Source: Billgrantia campisalis
Lineage (GTDB): Bacteria; Pseudomonadota; Gammaproteobacteria; Pseudomonadales; Halomonadaceae
DNA length: 64,000 nt
Direction of reading: 5' to 3'
Assembly (NCBI RefSeq): GCF_022341425.1
Contig: NZ_JABFUC010000001.1
Span: forward strand, 248,001 to 312,000
Part shown: positions 45,502-54,163 of the stretch, piece after piece
Layout of the letters: each line of letters opens with the position of its first letter
Position numbering within the stretch: the first letter of the stretch is position 1
The notes under the pieces: model-generated
The model's database searches: none
What the model saw: the letters and a program-made list of their open reading frames with translations, nothing else
What the model was told of the DNA's origin: nothing
Program-made: the position numbers and the translations under genes

Positions 45502-45613
45502 CGACTGACTCTCTCTACGGCGGCGGTCACTGTCATCCCATGCTACGCCCAAAGCCGGCTGCGCTCAAAGCGCGGGCAGAGCGTAGCCGCCCCCTACCGA
45601 CTCGAGGCGCCGA

Positions 45614-46024
45614 TCAGCGGGGACGGCGTGGCTCGCGGGACGCCGAGAGCGTCACGGAGACGGAGTCGGCAAAGCGCAGCGCATGGGGCTTGTCGATCTC
45701 CACCTGGGCCGTCAGCACCTGCTCATGGGCCATGATCAGATCGAGCACCTCACGGGTCATGCGCTCGAGCAGCAGGAAGCGATGGTCTTCCACATGGGCA
45801 ATCACCTGCTTGGTGATGGTGCGGTAGTTGAGCGCCTGCTCGATGTGATTGAAGGCGACGGCCTTGTCGGCCCGATAGCGGATCACCGCATTGATGACCA
45901 CATCCTGGCGGTTGTTGATTTCCTCTTCCTTGATGCCGATATGGGTACGCAGACGCAGGTTCTTGATACGAATGGTGGCCAGATCATGATCGAAGTGCTG
46001 ATCATCCAGGGCGTGCAGCGGCAT
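45614..46024 (-). CDS. folX: Dihydroneopterin triphosphate 2'-epimerase
   Basis: 136 residues. It epimerises dihydroneopterin triphosphate to the monapterin form. [20 protein letters not shown] and [14 protein letters not shown] are almost identical to E. coli FolX and distinguish it from the aldolase FolB. The C-terminal [19 protein letters not shown] also matches. GGAG lies eight bases before the ATG. It follows folE, giving a tetrahydromonapterin unit like that in Pseudomonas; folM is not in the window. Confidence 0.96.
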   Translation of the reverse strand: MPLHALDDQHFDHDLATIRIKNLRLRTHIGIKEEEINNRQDVVINAVIRYRADKAVAFNHIEQALNYRTITKQVIAHVEDHRFLLLERMTREVLDLIMAHEQVLTAQVEIDKPHALRFADSVSVTLSASREPRRPR

Positions 46025-46101
46025 GGTCGGGGCTCCAGAGTGATAGGAAGGGCCGGTGATCGCAGGCTACCCGATCCCTTTCCGGCCCGTCGTCGAAGTC
46101 G

Positions 46102-46659
46102 TCAACGCCCGTTGACCAGGGTCAGGAACTCCTGACGCGTCGGCTGGTTCTCGCGGAAGGCCCCCAGCATCACCGACGACGTCATGCTCGAGTTCTGCTT
46201 CTCCACGCCGCGCATCATCATGCACAGGTGGCGTGCCTCGATGACCACCGCCACGCCGCGCGCATCGGTGACCTGCAGCACCGCCTCGGCGATCTGGCGG
46301 GTCAGGTTCTCTTGGATCTGCATGCGGCGGGCGAACATGTCGACGATGCGCGCGAACTTGGAGAGCCCCAGCACCTTGCCGCTGGGCAGATAGGCGATAT
46401 GGCACTTGCCGATGAAGGGCAGCAGGTGGTGCTCGCACATCGAGTAGAGCTCGATATCCTTGACCAGCACCATCTCGTCGGTCTCGGACTCGAAGACGGC
46501 ACCGTTGATGATCTCCTCGAGGGTCTGGGAGTAGCCTCGGGTGAGAAACTGCATGGCCTTGGCCGCCCGCTTGGGGGTATCCATGAGGCCCTCGCGATCG
46601 GGGTCCTCTCCCAGCTCCAGGATGATCCTGCGGTAGTGGTTGGCGAGTTCTTCGGTCAT
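46102..46659 (-). CDS. folE: GTP cyclohydrolase I
   Basis: 185 residues. It opens GTP to dihydroneopterin triphosphate, the entry to folate and pterin synthesis. Zinc ligands are Cys and His in [10 protein letters not shown] plus a Cys in [23 protein letters not shown] and the Ser/Thr-rich [11 protein letters not shown] complete the family pattern. It is followed by folX. The promoter carries a LitR/PplR-type direct repeat (see the regulatory entry), suggesting light-responsive control. Confidence 0.98.
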   Translation of the reverse strand: MTEELANHYRRIILELGEDPDREGLMDTPKRAAKAMQFLTRGYSQTLEEIINGAVFESETDEMVLVKDIELYSMCEHHLLPFIGKCHIAYLPSGKVLGLSKFARIVDMFARRMQIQENLTRQIAEAVLQVTDARGVAVVIEARHLCMMMRGVEKQNSSMTSSVMLGAFRENQPTRQEFLTLVNGR

Positions 46660-46728
46660 GATCGGGCCCCGTGCCGGTCTCCATTAGGCGTCGCATCGGT
46701 GATGGAGCAGCCATCACTTAATGTACAA

Positions 46729-46757
46729 AATATATACACGAACCAGCATTTGTACAA
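46729..46757 (-). promoter_or_regulatory. folE promoter overlapping a LitR/PplR-type direct repeat
   Basis: On the plus strand TATACA (46733-46738), 12 bases, then TGTACA (46751-46756), an exact fit to T(G/A)TACA-N12-TGTA(C/T)A, the PplR1 site I recall from Pseudomonas putida. On the minus strand -35 TTGTAC (46752-46757), 17 bases, -10 TATATT (46729-46734), so the two half-sites overlap -35 and -10. A third TGTACA lies at 46722-46727. The patch is strikingly AT-rich for this genome. Confidence 0.7.
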
Positions 46758-46938
46758 CATAGAAATGCATGAAACGCCCATTCTAGCGCAAGCCGCGCCT
46801 CGCCGCCCATGCTCGTGCCCATGCTCGTGCGCATGCCCGGGCAAGGCGGGCAGCGCTGCCGACCTGGGGGAGCTGTGATAAAATGGCGGCCATCACTTCA
46901 CTGCGCCGTAGCGCAGCCGTCTTCATCGAGAGCTCGAC

Positions 46939-47502
46939 ATGATCAAGAACCCTACCGCGATGCTGACTGCAGCCGGGCTGGCCCTGCTGATCCTTCCCAC
47001 CGCAGCCACCGCCGCCACTCTGACGCTGCCCGCCGATGCCCGCGTTGCCGTTCAGGTGATCGACGACCTGCTCCTCGGCGACGACAGCGACCGTCGCGAC
47101 GATATCCTGATGCGCCCGGTGAGCGATGACGCCGATGCCACGCACGAGCTGCCGGAGTATTGCGTGCTGGTCGGCAATGCGCGACTCGACGGCGAACGCC
47201 TGCGCATCACAGCCTCCTACCTGACCTGTATCGAAGCCGAGGGGGGCGACAGCGAGATCTTCAGCGGCGAGATCTCCGCCGCCGCCTATGAGGCCGATGG
47301 CAGCTATGGCGTGGATGCCTGCCAGGAAGGACGCTGCGAGCTCACCCCGGCACATGTCTTCCAGCTGCAGCTGGCCAGCGAGCTGGCCATCGAGGAGCAG
47401 GAAAACCCCGCCGAGCAGATCAATATCCAGCGCCGCCAGGCGGAGGGCACCGGTGTCGCCAACCCCCTACCCGCCGAGCGCCCGACTCCCAACGGCGACT
47501 GA
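46939..47502 (+). CDS. Secreted protein of unknown function, four cysteines after cleavage
   Basis: 187 residues. A clear signal peptide (hydrophobic core LTAAGLALLILP, cleavage near TAATAA) is followed by LTLPADARVAVQVIDDLLL, which faintly recalls DUF2057 (YccT) proteins; I am not sure of that. Four Cys occur in EYCVLV, YLTCIEA and ACQEGRCEL, enough for two disulfides in the periplasm. The C-terminus is Gln/Glu-rich, then Pro-rich. It diverges from folE across 279 bases. A GATAAAATGG patch (about 46877-46886) may hold its -10. Confidence 0.65.
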   Translation: MIKNPTAMLTAAGLALLILPTAATAATLTLPADARVAVQVIDDLLLGDDSDRRDDILMRPVSDDADATHELPEYCVLVGNARLDGERLRITASYLTCIEAEGGDSEIFSGEISAAAYEADGSYGVDACQEGRCELTPAHVFQLQLASELAIEEQENPAEQINIQRRQAEGTGVANPLPAERPTPNGD

Positions 47503-47582
47503 CGTCGCAAGCGGCCGCTCTGCCCCACGCCCCTGTGGCGTGGCAGCGGTAGCCCAACACCTGGCTGCCAAGCGGGGCAGGC
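47503..47582. terminator. Convergent terminator region
   Basis: 80 bases between convergent stops. It contains a hairpin CCACGCC / GGCGTGG (about 47525-47541) with flanking CTGCC/GGCAG, nested between CTGCCCC (47520-47526) and GGGGCAG (47575-47581). There is no T-tract, so any termination would be structural or Rho-assisted. Confidence 0.4.
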
Positions 47583-48566
47583 TCAGGCCAGCCAGCGCGG
47601 CGCCCGTGTCAGCACCTGGCGCTGCTGCTCAAGCAGCCGGATATGCCCCTCCCAGTAGCCGGCATCCGCCAGCCACGGAAAGGCCGGGGGAAAGGCCGGA
47701 TCCGACCAGCGCGCCACCAGCCAGGCGCTGTGGCGCATCAGCCGCAGGGTACGCAGGGGCTCCATCAGCGCCAGCTCCCGGCGATTGAAGTCACGATGCT
47801 GCTCATAGCCTTCGAGCACCTCGGAGAGCTGCATCTGCAGTTCATCGTCGCGCTCGGCGGTGAACAGCATCCACAGGTCCTGCACCGCCGGGGCCATCAG
47901 GCAATCGTCGAAGTCGACCAGCGCGAACCGCTCATCGCGCCCCAGGATATTGCCCAGGTGGCAGTCGCCCTGTACGCGGATTGCCTGCTCCGCCGCCCAA
48001 GCATGGGGCGCCAGGTCATCGTGCAGCGCTGCGGTGATCCGCTCGTAGGCCCGCCGCTGGTGGCGATCCAGCCAGGGGCTCGACAGCACCCGCTCCCGCG
48101 CCTCGGTCACCATGACGTCCAGGTCCATACTGCCGCGATGCACGAAGCGGGCGCACTCGCCCACCGCATGCACCGCCCCGATCAGCTCGCCCAGGGTGAA
48201 GAGGTGGGCCGGGTTCTCGAGCTCCGGCGCCTGCCCCGGCAGCTGGGGAAAGAGCGTGAACCGAAAGCCCTCGGCATGGTGCAGGCTGCGGCCGTCCTCG
48301 TCTCGCCAGGGCGCCGCGACCGCCACGCCGGCGGCCACCAGTTCCGCCAGGAAGTCGTGCTCCTCCTGGATCTGGGCATCGCTCCAGCGCTCGGGACGGT
48401 AGAACTTGACCACCCAGCGACGGCGCTCGTCATCGTGGACCAGATAGACGCGGTTCTCGTAGCTGTTGAGCGCGAAGGGCTCGCCCGGCAGCCACATACC
48501 CAGCGACTCCACGGCCGCCACGATCCGCGCCGGTTCGAGCCTGGCAAAGGGGTGGGTCGCCTGCAT
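47583..48566 (-). CDS. srkA: Stress-response Ser/Thr kinase SrkA (YihE family)
   Basis: 327 residues of the aminoglycoside-phosphotransferase-like kinase fold. NSYENRVYLV is the family glycine-loop equivalent, with WVVKFYRPERW carrying the ATP Lys, VQGDCHLGNIL the catalytic Asp and VDFDDCLMAP the metal Asp. E. coli SrkA counteracts MazEF-type stress death. The downstream dsbA gene usual in enterobacteria is absent. It is a single gene facing the secreted unknown. Confidence 0.93.
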   Translation of the reverse strand: MQATHPFARLEPARIVAAVESLGMWLPGEPFALNSYENRVYLVHDDERRRWVVKFYRPERWSDAQIQEEHDFLAELVAAGVAVAAPWRDEDGRSLHHAEGFRFTLFPQLPGQAPELENPAHLFTLGELIGAVHAVGECARFVHRGSMDLDVMVTEARERVLSSPWLDRHQRRAYERITAALHDDLAPHAWAAEQAIRVQGDCHLGNILGRDERFALVDFDDCLMAPAVQDLWMLFTAERDDELQMQLSEVLEGYEQHRDFNRRELALMEPLRTLRLMRHSAWLVARWSDPAFPPAFPWLADAGYWEGHIRLLEQQRQVLTRAPRWLA

Positions 48567-48611
48567 GCTCCCTCCGATGTTGAGGTGAATGTCGGCATGC
48601 TAACAGAGTTG

Positions 48612-49295
48612 TCACCCCGGCGTACGCGCCATGGCCCAGGCCTCGATGTCTTGGGCACCGGCCCGTCGGCAGGCCACGGCCAGCGCATTCAGGGTCGCCC
48701 CCGTGGTCATGACATCATCCACCAGCGCCACCCGGAGGGGCAGCGGGCGATCTACCACGAAACCGTCACGCAGATTGCGACTACGCTCACGGCGATCCAG
48801 GCCGCGCTGGGAGCGGGTGTCGCGCCGGCGTCGCGCACGGATCAGCACAATTCCCAGTCGCCGCGCCAGCCGGCACGCCAGCCAGTCGGCCTGATCGAAG
48901 CCGCGCGCACGCGCTCGCCGAGGGTGCAGCGGCACCGCCAGCAGCGCCTGCGGAGGCGCCTCGAGGGTCAGCCGTGCGGTGAACAGCGCTAGCAGCACGC
49001 TGCCGGCCCGCGGTGAGGCGTGAAACTTGAAGCGCCGCATCAGGGCCGCCACTTCGCCCTGATAGCGCAGCGGCGCCCGGGTGCGGTCGAATCCCGGCGG
49101 CTCGACGAGACAGCGACCGCAGCGGCGGCCGGCCAGCGCCCCCGGCGGTTGCGGTTCGGCGCAGCAGGGGCAGGCCGGCAGGTTCCAGGGCAGCGTCTCG
49201 AAGCAGGCCGAACACCAGGGCTGCCCCGCTACTCCCGGCGCCAGGCAGAAGGCGCAGCGGCCCGGCAGGGCCAGGCGCAGGGCATGGTCAACCAC
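48612..49295 (-). CDS. comF: ComF/GntX-family phosphoribosyltransferase-like protein
   Basis: About 227 residues. N-terminal zinc-ribbon cysteines (CAFC, CSAC, CPCC, CGRC) precede a phosphoribosyltransferase domain with [16 protein letters not shown] as PRPP loop and [10 protein letters not shown] plus [16 protein letters not shown] upstream. Family members act in DNA uptake or nutrient use of DNA. The start is uncertain: GTG 49295 is preceded by GGGGGTGAGG, while GTG 49301 and GTG 49319 are in frame. Its 5' end overlaps the first BirA-type operator of bioB. Confidence 0.88.
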   Translation of the reverse strand: MVDHALRLALPGRCAFCLAPGVAGQPWCSACFETLPWNLPACPCCAEPQPPGALAGRRCGRCLVEPPGFDRTRAPLRYQGEVAALMRRFKFHASPRAGSVLLALFTARLTLEAPPQALLAVPLHPRRARARGFDQADWLACRLARRLGIVLIRARRRRDTRSQRGLDRRERSRNLRDGFVVDRPLPLRVALVDDVMTTGATLNALAVACRRAGAQDIEAWAMARTPG

Positions 49296-49372
49296 CCTCA
49301 CCCCCAGGGTTGACAACACCCCACCAGGCCCTATGCTGTTCGTCAACCCAGTTACACGTCCCATGTTGACCT
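49285..49372 (+). promoter_or_regulatory. bioB promoter with two BirA-type operators
   Basis: Site 1 is TGGTCAACC (49285-49293)-N14-GGTTGACAA (49308-49316). Site 2 is TCGTCAACC (49340-49348)-N15-TGTTGACCT (49364-49372). Both match the BirA architecture TTGTAAACC-N14/15-GGTTTACAA. The promoter is -35 TTGACA (49310-49315), 16 bases, -10 TATGCT (49332-49337); the -35 is inside site 1 and the start point falls inside site 2. Repression by biotin-loaded BirA is inferred. Confidence 0.75.
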
Positions 49373-49386
49373 TAAGCGAGCCCGCC

Positions 49387-50496
49387 ATGACCTCAGCCTC
49401 CCGTGCTTCCGCCGCACCTGATCTGACCCTAGCCGGCAATGCCGGCGTTCGCCATGACTGGTCCCTGGCCGAGATCGAGGCGTTGTTCGCGCTACCGTTC
49501 AACGATCTGCTGTTCCGCGCCCAGCAGGTGCACCGCAGCCACTTCGATGCCAACGCTGTGCAGGTCTCGACCCTGCTGTCGATCAAGACCGGCGCCTGCC
49601 CCGAGGACTGCAAGTACTGCCCTCAGTCCGGCCACTACAACACCGGGCTGGACAAGGAGAAGCTGCTGGAGATCGACAAGGTGGTCGAACAGGCCAAGGC
49701 CGCCAAGGAGGCCGGTGCCAGCCGCTTCTGCATGGGGGCCGCCTGGAAGAGCCCGCGGGAGCAGGACCTCGAGGTGGTGCTGGCGATGGTCGAGCGGGTC
49801 AAGGCGCTGGGTCTCGAGACCTGCATGACGCTGGGCATGGTCGATGCCGGCCAGGCCAGCCGCCTGGCCGAGGCTGGCCTGGACTACTACAACCACAACC
49901 TGGACACCTCCCCGGAATACTACGGCGAGATCATCACCACGCGCACCTACGCCGACCGCCTGGAGACCCTGGGCAACGTTCGCCAGGCGGGCATGAAGGT
50001 CTGCTCCGGCGGCATACTGGGCATGGGCGAGGCCCCCCGGGACCGCGCCGCCCTGCTGCAGCAGCTGGTCAAGCTCGATCCGCACCCGGAATCGGTGCCG
50101 ATCAACATGCTGGTCAAGGTGCCCGGCACGCCGCTGGCCGACGTGGAGGATTTGGACCCTATCGAGTTCATCCGCGCCATCGCCGTGGCACGCATCCTGA
50201 TGCCGAAAAGCCACGTGCGTCTCTCGGCCGGCCGCGAGCAGATGGAGGAGTCCACCCAGGCGCTGGCCTTTCTGGCCGGGGCCAACTCGATCTTCTACGG
50301 CGACCGCCTGCTGACCACGGGGAACCCCCAGGTGGAGCGCGACCGGGCGCTGTTCGCCAAGCTCGGCCTGCATCCCGAGCGTCGTGAGACCTGCGCGGAC
50401 GATGACCATCAGCAGGCCAGCCTGGAGAGCGCCATGGCCCACCGGGCCGGCCAGGCCCAAGCCGCCGAACTGGCCTACGACGCCAGCGGGGCCTGA
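49387..50496 (+). CDS. bioB: Biotin synthase
   Basis: 369-residue radical-SAM enzyme converting dethiobiotin to biotin. The 4Fe-4S motif is Cys71, Cys75 and Cys78 (CPEDCKYC). The conserved [13 protein letters not shown] and [13 protein letters not shown] are present. The C-terminal 30 residues are His/Gln/Ala-rich and variable in the family. It is the first gene of the operon under the twin BirA-type sites; bioF starts eight bases after its stop. Confidence 0.98.
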   Translation: MTSASRASAAPDLTLAGNAGVRHDWSLAEIEALFALPFNDLLFRAQQVHRSHFDANAVQVSTLLSIKTGACPEDCKYCPQSGHYNTGLDKEKLLEIDKVVEQAKAAKEAGASRFCMGAAWKSPREQDLEVVLAMVERVKALGLETCMTLGMVDAGQASRLAEAGLDYYNHNLDTSPEYYGEIITTRTYADRLETLGNVRQAGMKVCSGGILGMGEAPRDRAALLQQLVKLDPHPESVPINMLVKVPGTPLADVEDLDPIEFIRAIAVARILMPKSHVRLSAGREQMEESTQALAFLAGANSIFYGDRLLTTGNPQVERDRALFAKLGLHPERRETCADDDHQQASLESAMAHRAGQAQAAELAYDASGA

Positions 50497-50504
50497 GGCG
50501 AACC

Positions 50505-51668
50505 ATGGACGTCGATAACAGCCGCTGGCCGCTCCGCCTTGCCGAGCACGCCGCCGCCCGACGCGAGAGCGGGCTGTGGCGGGCGCGCCGACTCCATTCC
50601 CATGACGGACCGCTGAGCGACTTCGCCGGCAACGACTACCTCGGCCTGGCCCGGGACCCGCGCCTGGCCGAGGCTCAGGCCGAAGGCGCCCGCCGCCACG
50701 GGGCCGGCGCCGGGGCCTCCCATCTGGTCAGCGGCCATCTCGCCGTCCACGAGGCCCTGGAGAGGCGCCTGGCCGAGCTCACCGGCCGGCCGGCGGCGCT
50801 GCTCTTCTCCACCGGCTACATGGCCAACCTGGGCACCTTGCAGGCGCTCTGCGACGGCCATACCCAGGTGTTCCAGGACCGACTCAATCACGCCTCGCTG
50901 CTCGACGGCGCGGCCTTGGCCGGCGCCCGCTCGCGGCGCTTCCACCACGGCGACCTCAGCGACCTGAGCCGGCTGCTGGAGCGTGCCCCACGGGATGCCC
51001 TCCGGCTGGTGGTCAGCGACGGTGTCTTCAGCATGGACGGCGACGTGGCCGACATTGCGGGGCTCAGCGCGGTTTGCGCCGACCACCGCGCCTGGCTGAT
51101 GATCGACGATGCCCATGGGCTCGGCGTGCTCGGCGAGCACGGCGACGGCTGCGTCGGCCGCGCCCACGGCATCGACGAAGTTCCGGTACTGGTCGGCACC
51201 CTGGGCAAGGCGCTGGGCACGGCCGGCGCCTTCGTCGCCGGCAGCCGCGAGCTGATCGACCACCTGATCCAGTTCGCCCGCCCCTATGTCTATACCACCG
51301 CCCAGCCCCCGGCGGTGGCGGCTGCCACGCTACGAGCCCTGGACATCCTCGCCGCCGAACCCGAACGGCGACACCGGCTGCATGACCATGTGGCGCGTTT
51401 TCGGGTCGAGGCCGCCCGCCTGGGCCTGCCGCTGGCGCCCTCGACCACGCCCATCCAGCCGCTGGTGCTGGGCGACAGCGCACGCGTCATGCGCTGGGCG
51501 GCTGCGCTACACGAGGCCGGCCTGCTGGTCGGTGCCATTCGCGAGCCCACGGTACCGCGCGGTCAGGCCCGCCTACGCCTCACCCTCTCCGCCGCCCACT
51601 CGGACGCCGAGCTCGACCGACTGCTGGCGGCGCTGGCACGGCGTCAGGACGCGGAGAACGCCGCATGA
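50505..51668 (+). CDS. bioF: 8-amino-7-oxononanoate synthase
   Basis: 387-residue PLP enzyme condensing pimeloyl-ACP with L-alanine. The PLP lysine is in GTLGKALGTAGAFVAG, and DDAHGLGVLGEHGDG and SDGVFSMDGDVADI are family hallmarks. The ATG has GAGGCGA upstream. The stop overlaps bioH by ATGA. Confidence 0.97.
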   Translation: MDVDNSRWPLRLAEHAAARRESGLWRARRLHSHDGPLSDFAGNDYLGLARDPRLAEAQAEGARRHGAGAGASHLVSGHLAVHEALERRLAELTGRPAALLFSTGYMANLGTLQALCDGHTQVFQDRLNHASLLDGAALAGARSRRFHHGDLSDLSRLLERAPRDALRLVVSDGVFSMDGDVADIAGLSAVCADHRAWLMIDDAHGLGVLGEHGDGCVGRAHGIDEVPVLVGTLGKALGTAGAFVAGSRELIDHLIQFARPYVYTTAQPPAVAAATLRALDILAAEPERRHRLHDHVARFRVEAARLGLPLAPSTTPIQPLVLGDSARVMRWAAALHEAGLLVGAIREPTVPRGQARLRLTLSAAHSDAELDRLLAALARRQDAENAA

Positions 51669-52399
51669 CGCCGCTGGTGCTGCTGTCGGGCTGGGGCATC
51701 GATGCGCGCATCTGGCAACCCCTGGCGCCCTACTGGCCGCCAGAGCTGGCGGTCAGCGCCCCCGATTGGCCAGGCTACGGCAGCGCCGCAGAATCCCTCG
51801 ACGCCTCCGATGACCCAGAACGGCTGGCCGCGCGCATGGCGACATCGTTGCCCGCGGAGGCCGTCTGGGTCGGCTGGTCGCTAGGCGCCCTGCTGGCCAC
51901 CCGCCTGCTCGCGCAGCTGCCGACGCCGCGGGGGGTGGTGCTGCTGGGCATGGGGGGTCGCTTCTGTAGCGAAGGCGGCGTCACCGCCACCGAGCTGCGC
52001 GCCTTTCGCAACGCCTTCCGCCGCTCGCCCACCGCCACCTGGCAGCACTTCCTGCGCTGGCAGCTGCAGGGGGAGCCCGCTCCGCGACCCGCTCTGCGCC
52101 GTCTGCAGGAACTGATCGGTCGCCGGCCAAGCGCAACCCCGGCGACGCTCGAGCGCGACCTGGCCCAGCTGGCCGCCCTGGACAACCGTGCCATTCTGGC
52201 CTCGCCCCCCTGCCCGGTACACCGCCTGGCCGGCAGCCACGACCCGCTACTCGGCGACAGCGACCGCCGGGCACTCGATCATGCCTTCGAAGCTGCCGGC
52301 CACTGCCCGATGCTGTCGTGTCCCGCCGAGCTGGCCACCCGGCTGACCGAGATCGCCCGGGTGGCCAGCCGGTCCGCAACCCCGGAGAGTCAGCCATGA
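51665..52399 (+). CDS. bioH: Pimeloyl-ACP methyl ester esterase
   Basis: 244-residue alpha/beta hydrolase that cleaves the methyl ester made by BioC and so ends pimelate elongation. Nucleophile Ser is in VGWSLGALLA, Asp in AGSHDPLLG and His in AAGHCPMLS; the N-terminal LVLLSGWGIDARIWQP is typical. It overlaps both neighbours by ATGA, a strictly coupled arrangement that ties esterase to methyltransferase output. Confidence 0.93.
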   Translation: MTPLVLLSGWGIDARIWQPLAPYWPPELAVSAPDWPGYGSAAESLDASDDPERLAARMATSLPAEAVWVGWSLGALLATRLLAQLPTPRGVVLLGMGGRFCSEGGVTATELRAFRNAFRRSPTATWQHFLRWQLQGEPAPRPALRRLQELIGRRPSATPATLERDLAQLAALDNRAILASPPCPVHRLAGSHDPLLGDSDRRALDHAFEAAGHCPMLSCPAELATRLTEIARVASRSATPESQP

Positions 52400-53187
52400 G
52401 TGCCTCAAGCGCTTCCCCCCTGACGACACCGCTCCCCGACTGGCAGCGTCGGGTGGCGCGGGCCTTTTCCCGCGCCGCACCGCACTACGCGCGACTGGCC
52501 AAGGCCCAGTTGGCGATGGGCGAGACGCTGTGGACTCGGCTGCCGCTCCACGCCGAGCGCCTGGTCGATCTGGGGTGCGGGCCCGGTCACTGGAGCGCGA
52601 AGCTGGCCGGGCACTACGGCCCCGGCTGCCGGGTGGTCGGTCTGGACCTGGCACCGGGCATGCTCCAGACCGCCCGTGCCACCCACGGCGACAGGGCTAG
52701 CTGGCTGTGTGGCGACGCCGCCGCGCTGCCGCTGCCCGACGCCGAGCAGGACCTGGTGTTCTCCAACCTCGCCATTCAGTGGTGCCCCGACCTGGACAGC
52801 GTCCTCGCCGAGCTCTATCGGGTGCTGCGCCCCGGCGGTCGCGCCCTGATCAACAGCCTGGGCCCCGGCACCCTGGCCGAAGTGGGCCAGGCCTGGGCCA
52901 GCCCGGAGGCGCTGCTCGACTTTCGCTCCCGCGAGCGCCATCTGGCGGCGGCACGGCTGGCGGGTTTCACCCAGGTCGAGGTCGAGGCGCGACTCGAGCG
53001 CTTCCACTATCCGGACCTCGCCGCCGTGATGGCCTCCATCAAGGGCGTCGGGGCCCAGACCGCCCGCCCCGGCGCCCGGCTCTCCCGCGCCGACCTGGCG
53101 CGGGCCGTGCGCCGCTACGAGCGGCAGCGCAGCGCCGAGGGTCTGCCGGTCACCTACCACCTGCTGACGCTGGAGCTTACCCGCTGA
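52396..53187 (+). CDS. bioC: Malonyl-ACP O-methyltransferase
   Basis: 263 residues. SAM-dependent methylation of malonyl-ACP that disguises it for fatty-acid elongation. The SAM site is LVDLGCGPGHWSAKL, with VVGLDLAPGML and VFSNLAIQWCPDL following. The N-terminal ARAFSRAAPHYARLAKAQ is the BioC-specific signature. The ATG overlaps the bioH stop. Confidence 0.96.
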   Translation: MSASSASPLTTPLPDWQRRVARAFSRAAPHYARLAKAQLAMGETLWTRLPLHAERLVDLGCGPGHWSAKLAGHYGPGCRVVGLDLAPGMLQTARATHGDRASWLCGDAAALPLPDAEQDLVFSNLAIQWCPDLDSVLAELYRVLRPGGRALINSLGPGTLAEVGQAWASPEALLDFRSRERHLAAARLAGFTQVEVEARLERFHYPDLAAVMASIKGVGAQTARPGARLSRADLARAVRRYERQRSAEGLPVTYHLLTLELTR

Positions 53188-53188
53188 G

Positions 53189-53890
53189 ATGCCTGCCTAT
53201 TTCGTCACCGGCACCGACACCGATGCCGGCAAGACCCTGGTCACCGCCGGCCTGCTGGCGTGCGCCCGGCGCACCGGCCTGACCACCCTCGGCCTCAAGC
53301 CCGTTGCCTCGGGCAGCGAGGCGACACCCGCGGGGCTGCGCAACGCCGACGCCTTGGCCCTGCAGGCCCAGAGCCACCCCGAGGCGGCCTACGAGCTGGT
53401 CAACCCCCATGCCTTTGCCCCCGCCATCGCGCCCCACCTGGCCGCCCGGCGAGCGGGGAGCCGCCTCGGGCTCGATGCCCTGGCCGACCGTGTGCAAGCG
53501 GGGCTGGCACTGGAGCGAGATCTGACGCTGATCGAGGGGGCCGGTGGCTGGCGGGTACCGCTCAACGACCACGAGGACCTGGCCGGCCTGGCCGTGCGCC
53601 TCGAGCTGCCGGTCATCCTGGTGGTGGGCCTCAAGCTTGGCTGTCTCAACCATGCCCGCCTCAGCGCCGAGGCGATCACCGCCGACGGCCTGCGCCTGGG
53701 GGGCTGGGTGGGCAACCTGCTCGACCCCGGCTTCGCGGCGGACCCGGACCTATACCGGGACAACCTGACCACCCTGGCACGCCGGCTGCCCGGCCCCTGC
53801 CTGGGGGTGATCCCCCGCCTCACGCCAGCGACTCCCGAGACGCTGGCCGAGACCGCCGCCGATCATCTGGTGCTCCCCGATGCCGATTGA
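53189..53890 (+). CDS. bioD: Dethiobiotin synthetase
   Basis: 233 residues. ATP-dependent ring closure of diaminopelargonate. The P-loop is GTDTDAGKTLVTAG, with KPVASGSE and IEGAGGWRVPLND as substrate and metal motifs. It starts one base after the bioC stop. The -35 of the following tRNA promoter overlaps the bioD stop codon. Confidence 0.97.
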   Translation: MPAYFVTGTDTDAGKTLVTAGLLACARRTGLTTLGLKPVASGSEATPAGLRNADALALQAQSHPEAAYELVNPHAFAPAIAPHLAARRAGSRLGLDALADRVQAGLALERDLTLIEGAGGWRVPLNDHEDLAGLAVRLELPVILVVGLKLGCLNHARLSAEAITADGLRLGGWVGNLLDPGFAADPDLYRDNLTTLARRLPGPCLGVIPRLTPATPETLAETAADHLVLPDAD

Positions 53891-53914
53891 CTTGCGAAGC
53901 GGCGTCCGTACAAT
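53887..53914 (+). promoter_or_regulatory. Predicted promoter of tRNA-Leu
   Basis: -35 TTGACT (53887-53892), 16-base spacer, -10 TACAAT (53909-53914). The -35 contains the bioD stop codon. The mature tRNA begins about 20 bases downstream, a usual leader. Confidence 0.7.
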
Positions 53915-53934
53915 GTGGACGCCTGCCCGTTCGT

Positions 53935-54019
<85 letters not shown>

Positions 54020-54163
54020 TCTCGTTGTCGCTTCGCTGACCGCTTTTGCTGCCTTCGCGCGCCCGTGCGTTTCTACGCCGAGTCGCGGCGCCTTGCCGTG
54101 CCCGCTGCGTCTCTGGCAGCGCCAGCCCCACCACCCCACCCATCGTTACCCAACGGAGGCCCC

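Noticed and set aside
46656..46844. Small minus-strand frame with a His-rich start (GHAHEHGHEHG) upstream of folE
   Set aside because: It would begin upstream of the predicted folE transcription start, run through the promoter and end at the folE start. The His-rich run comes from a short direct repeat CATGCTCGTGC.
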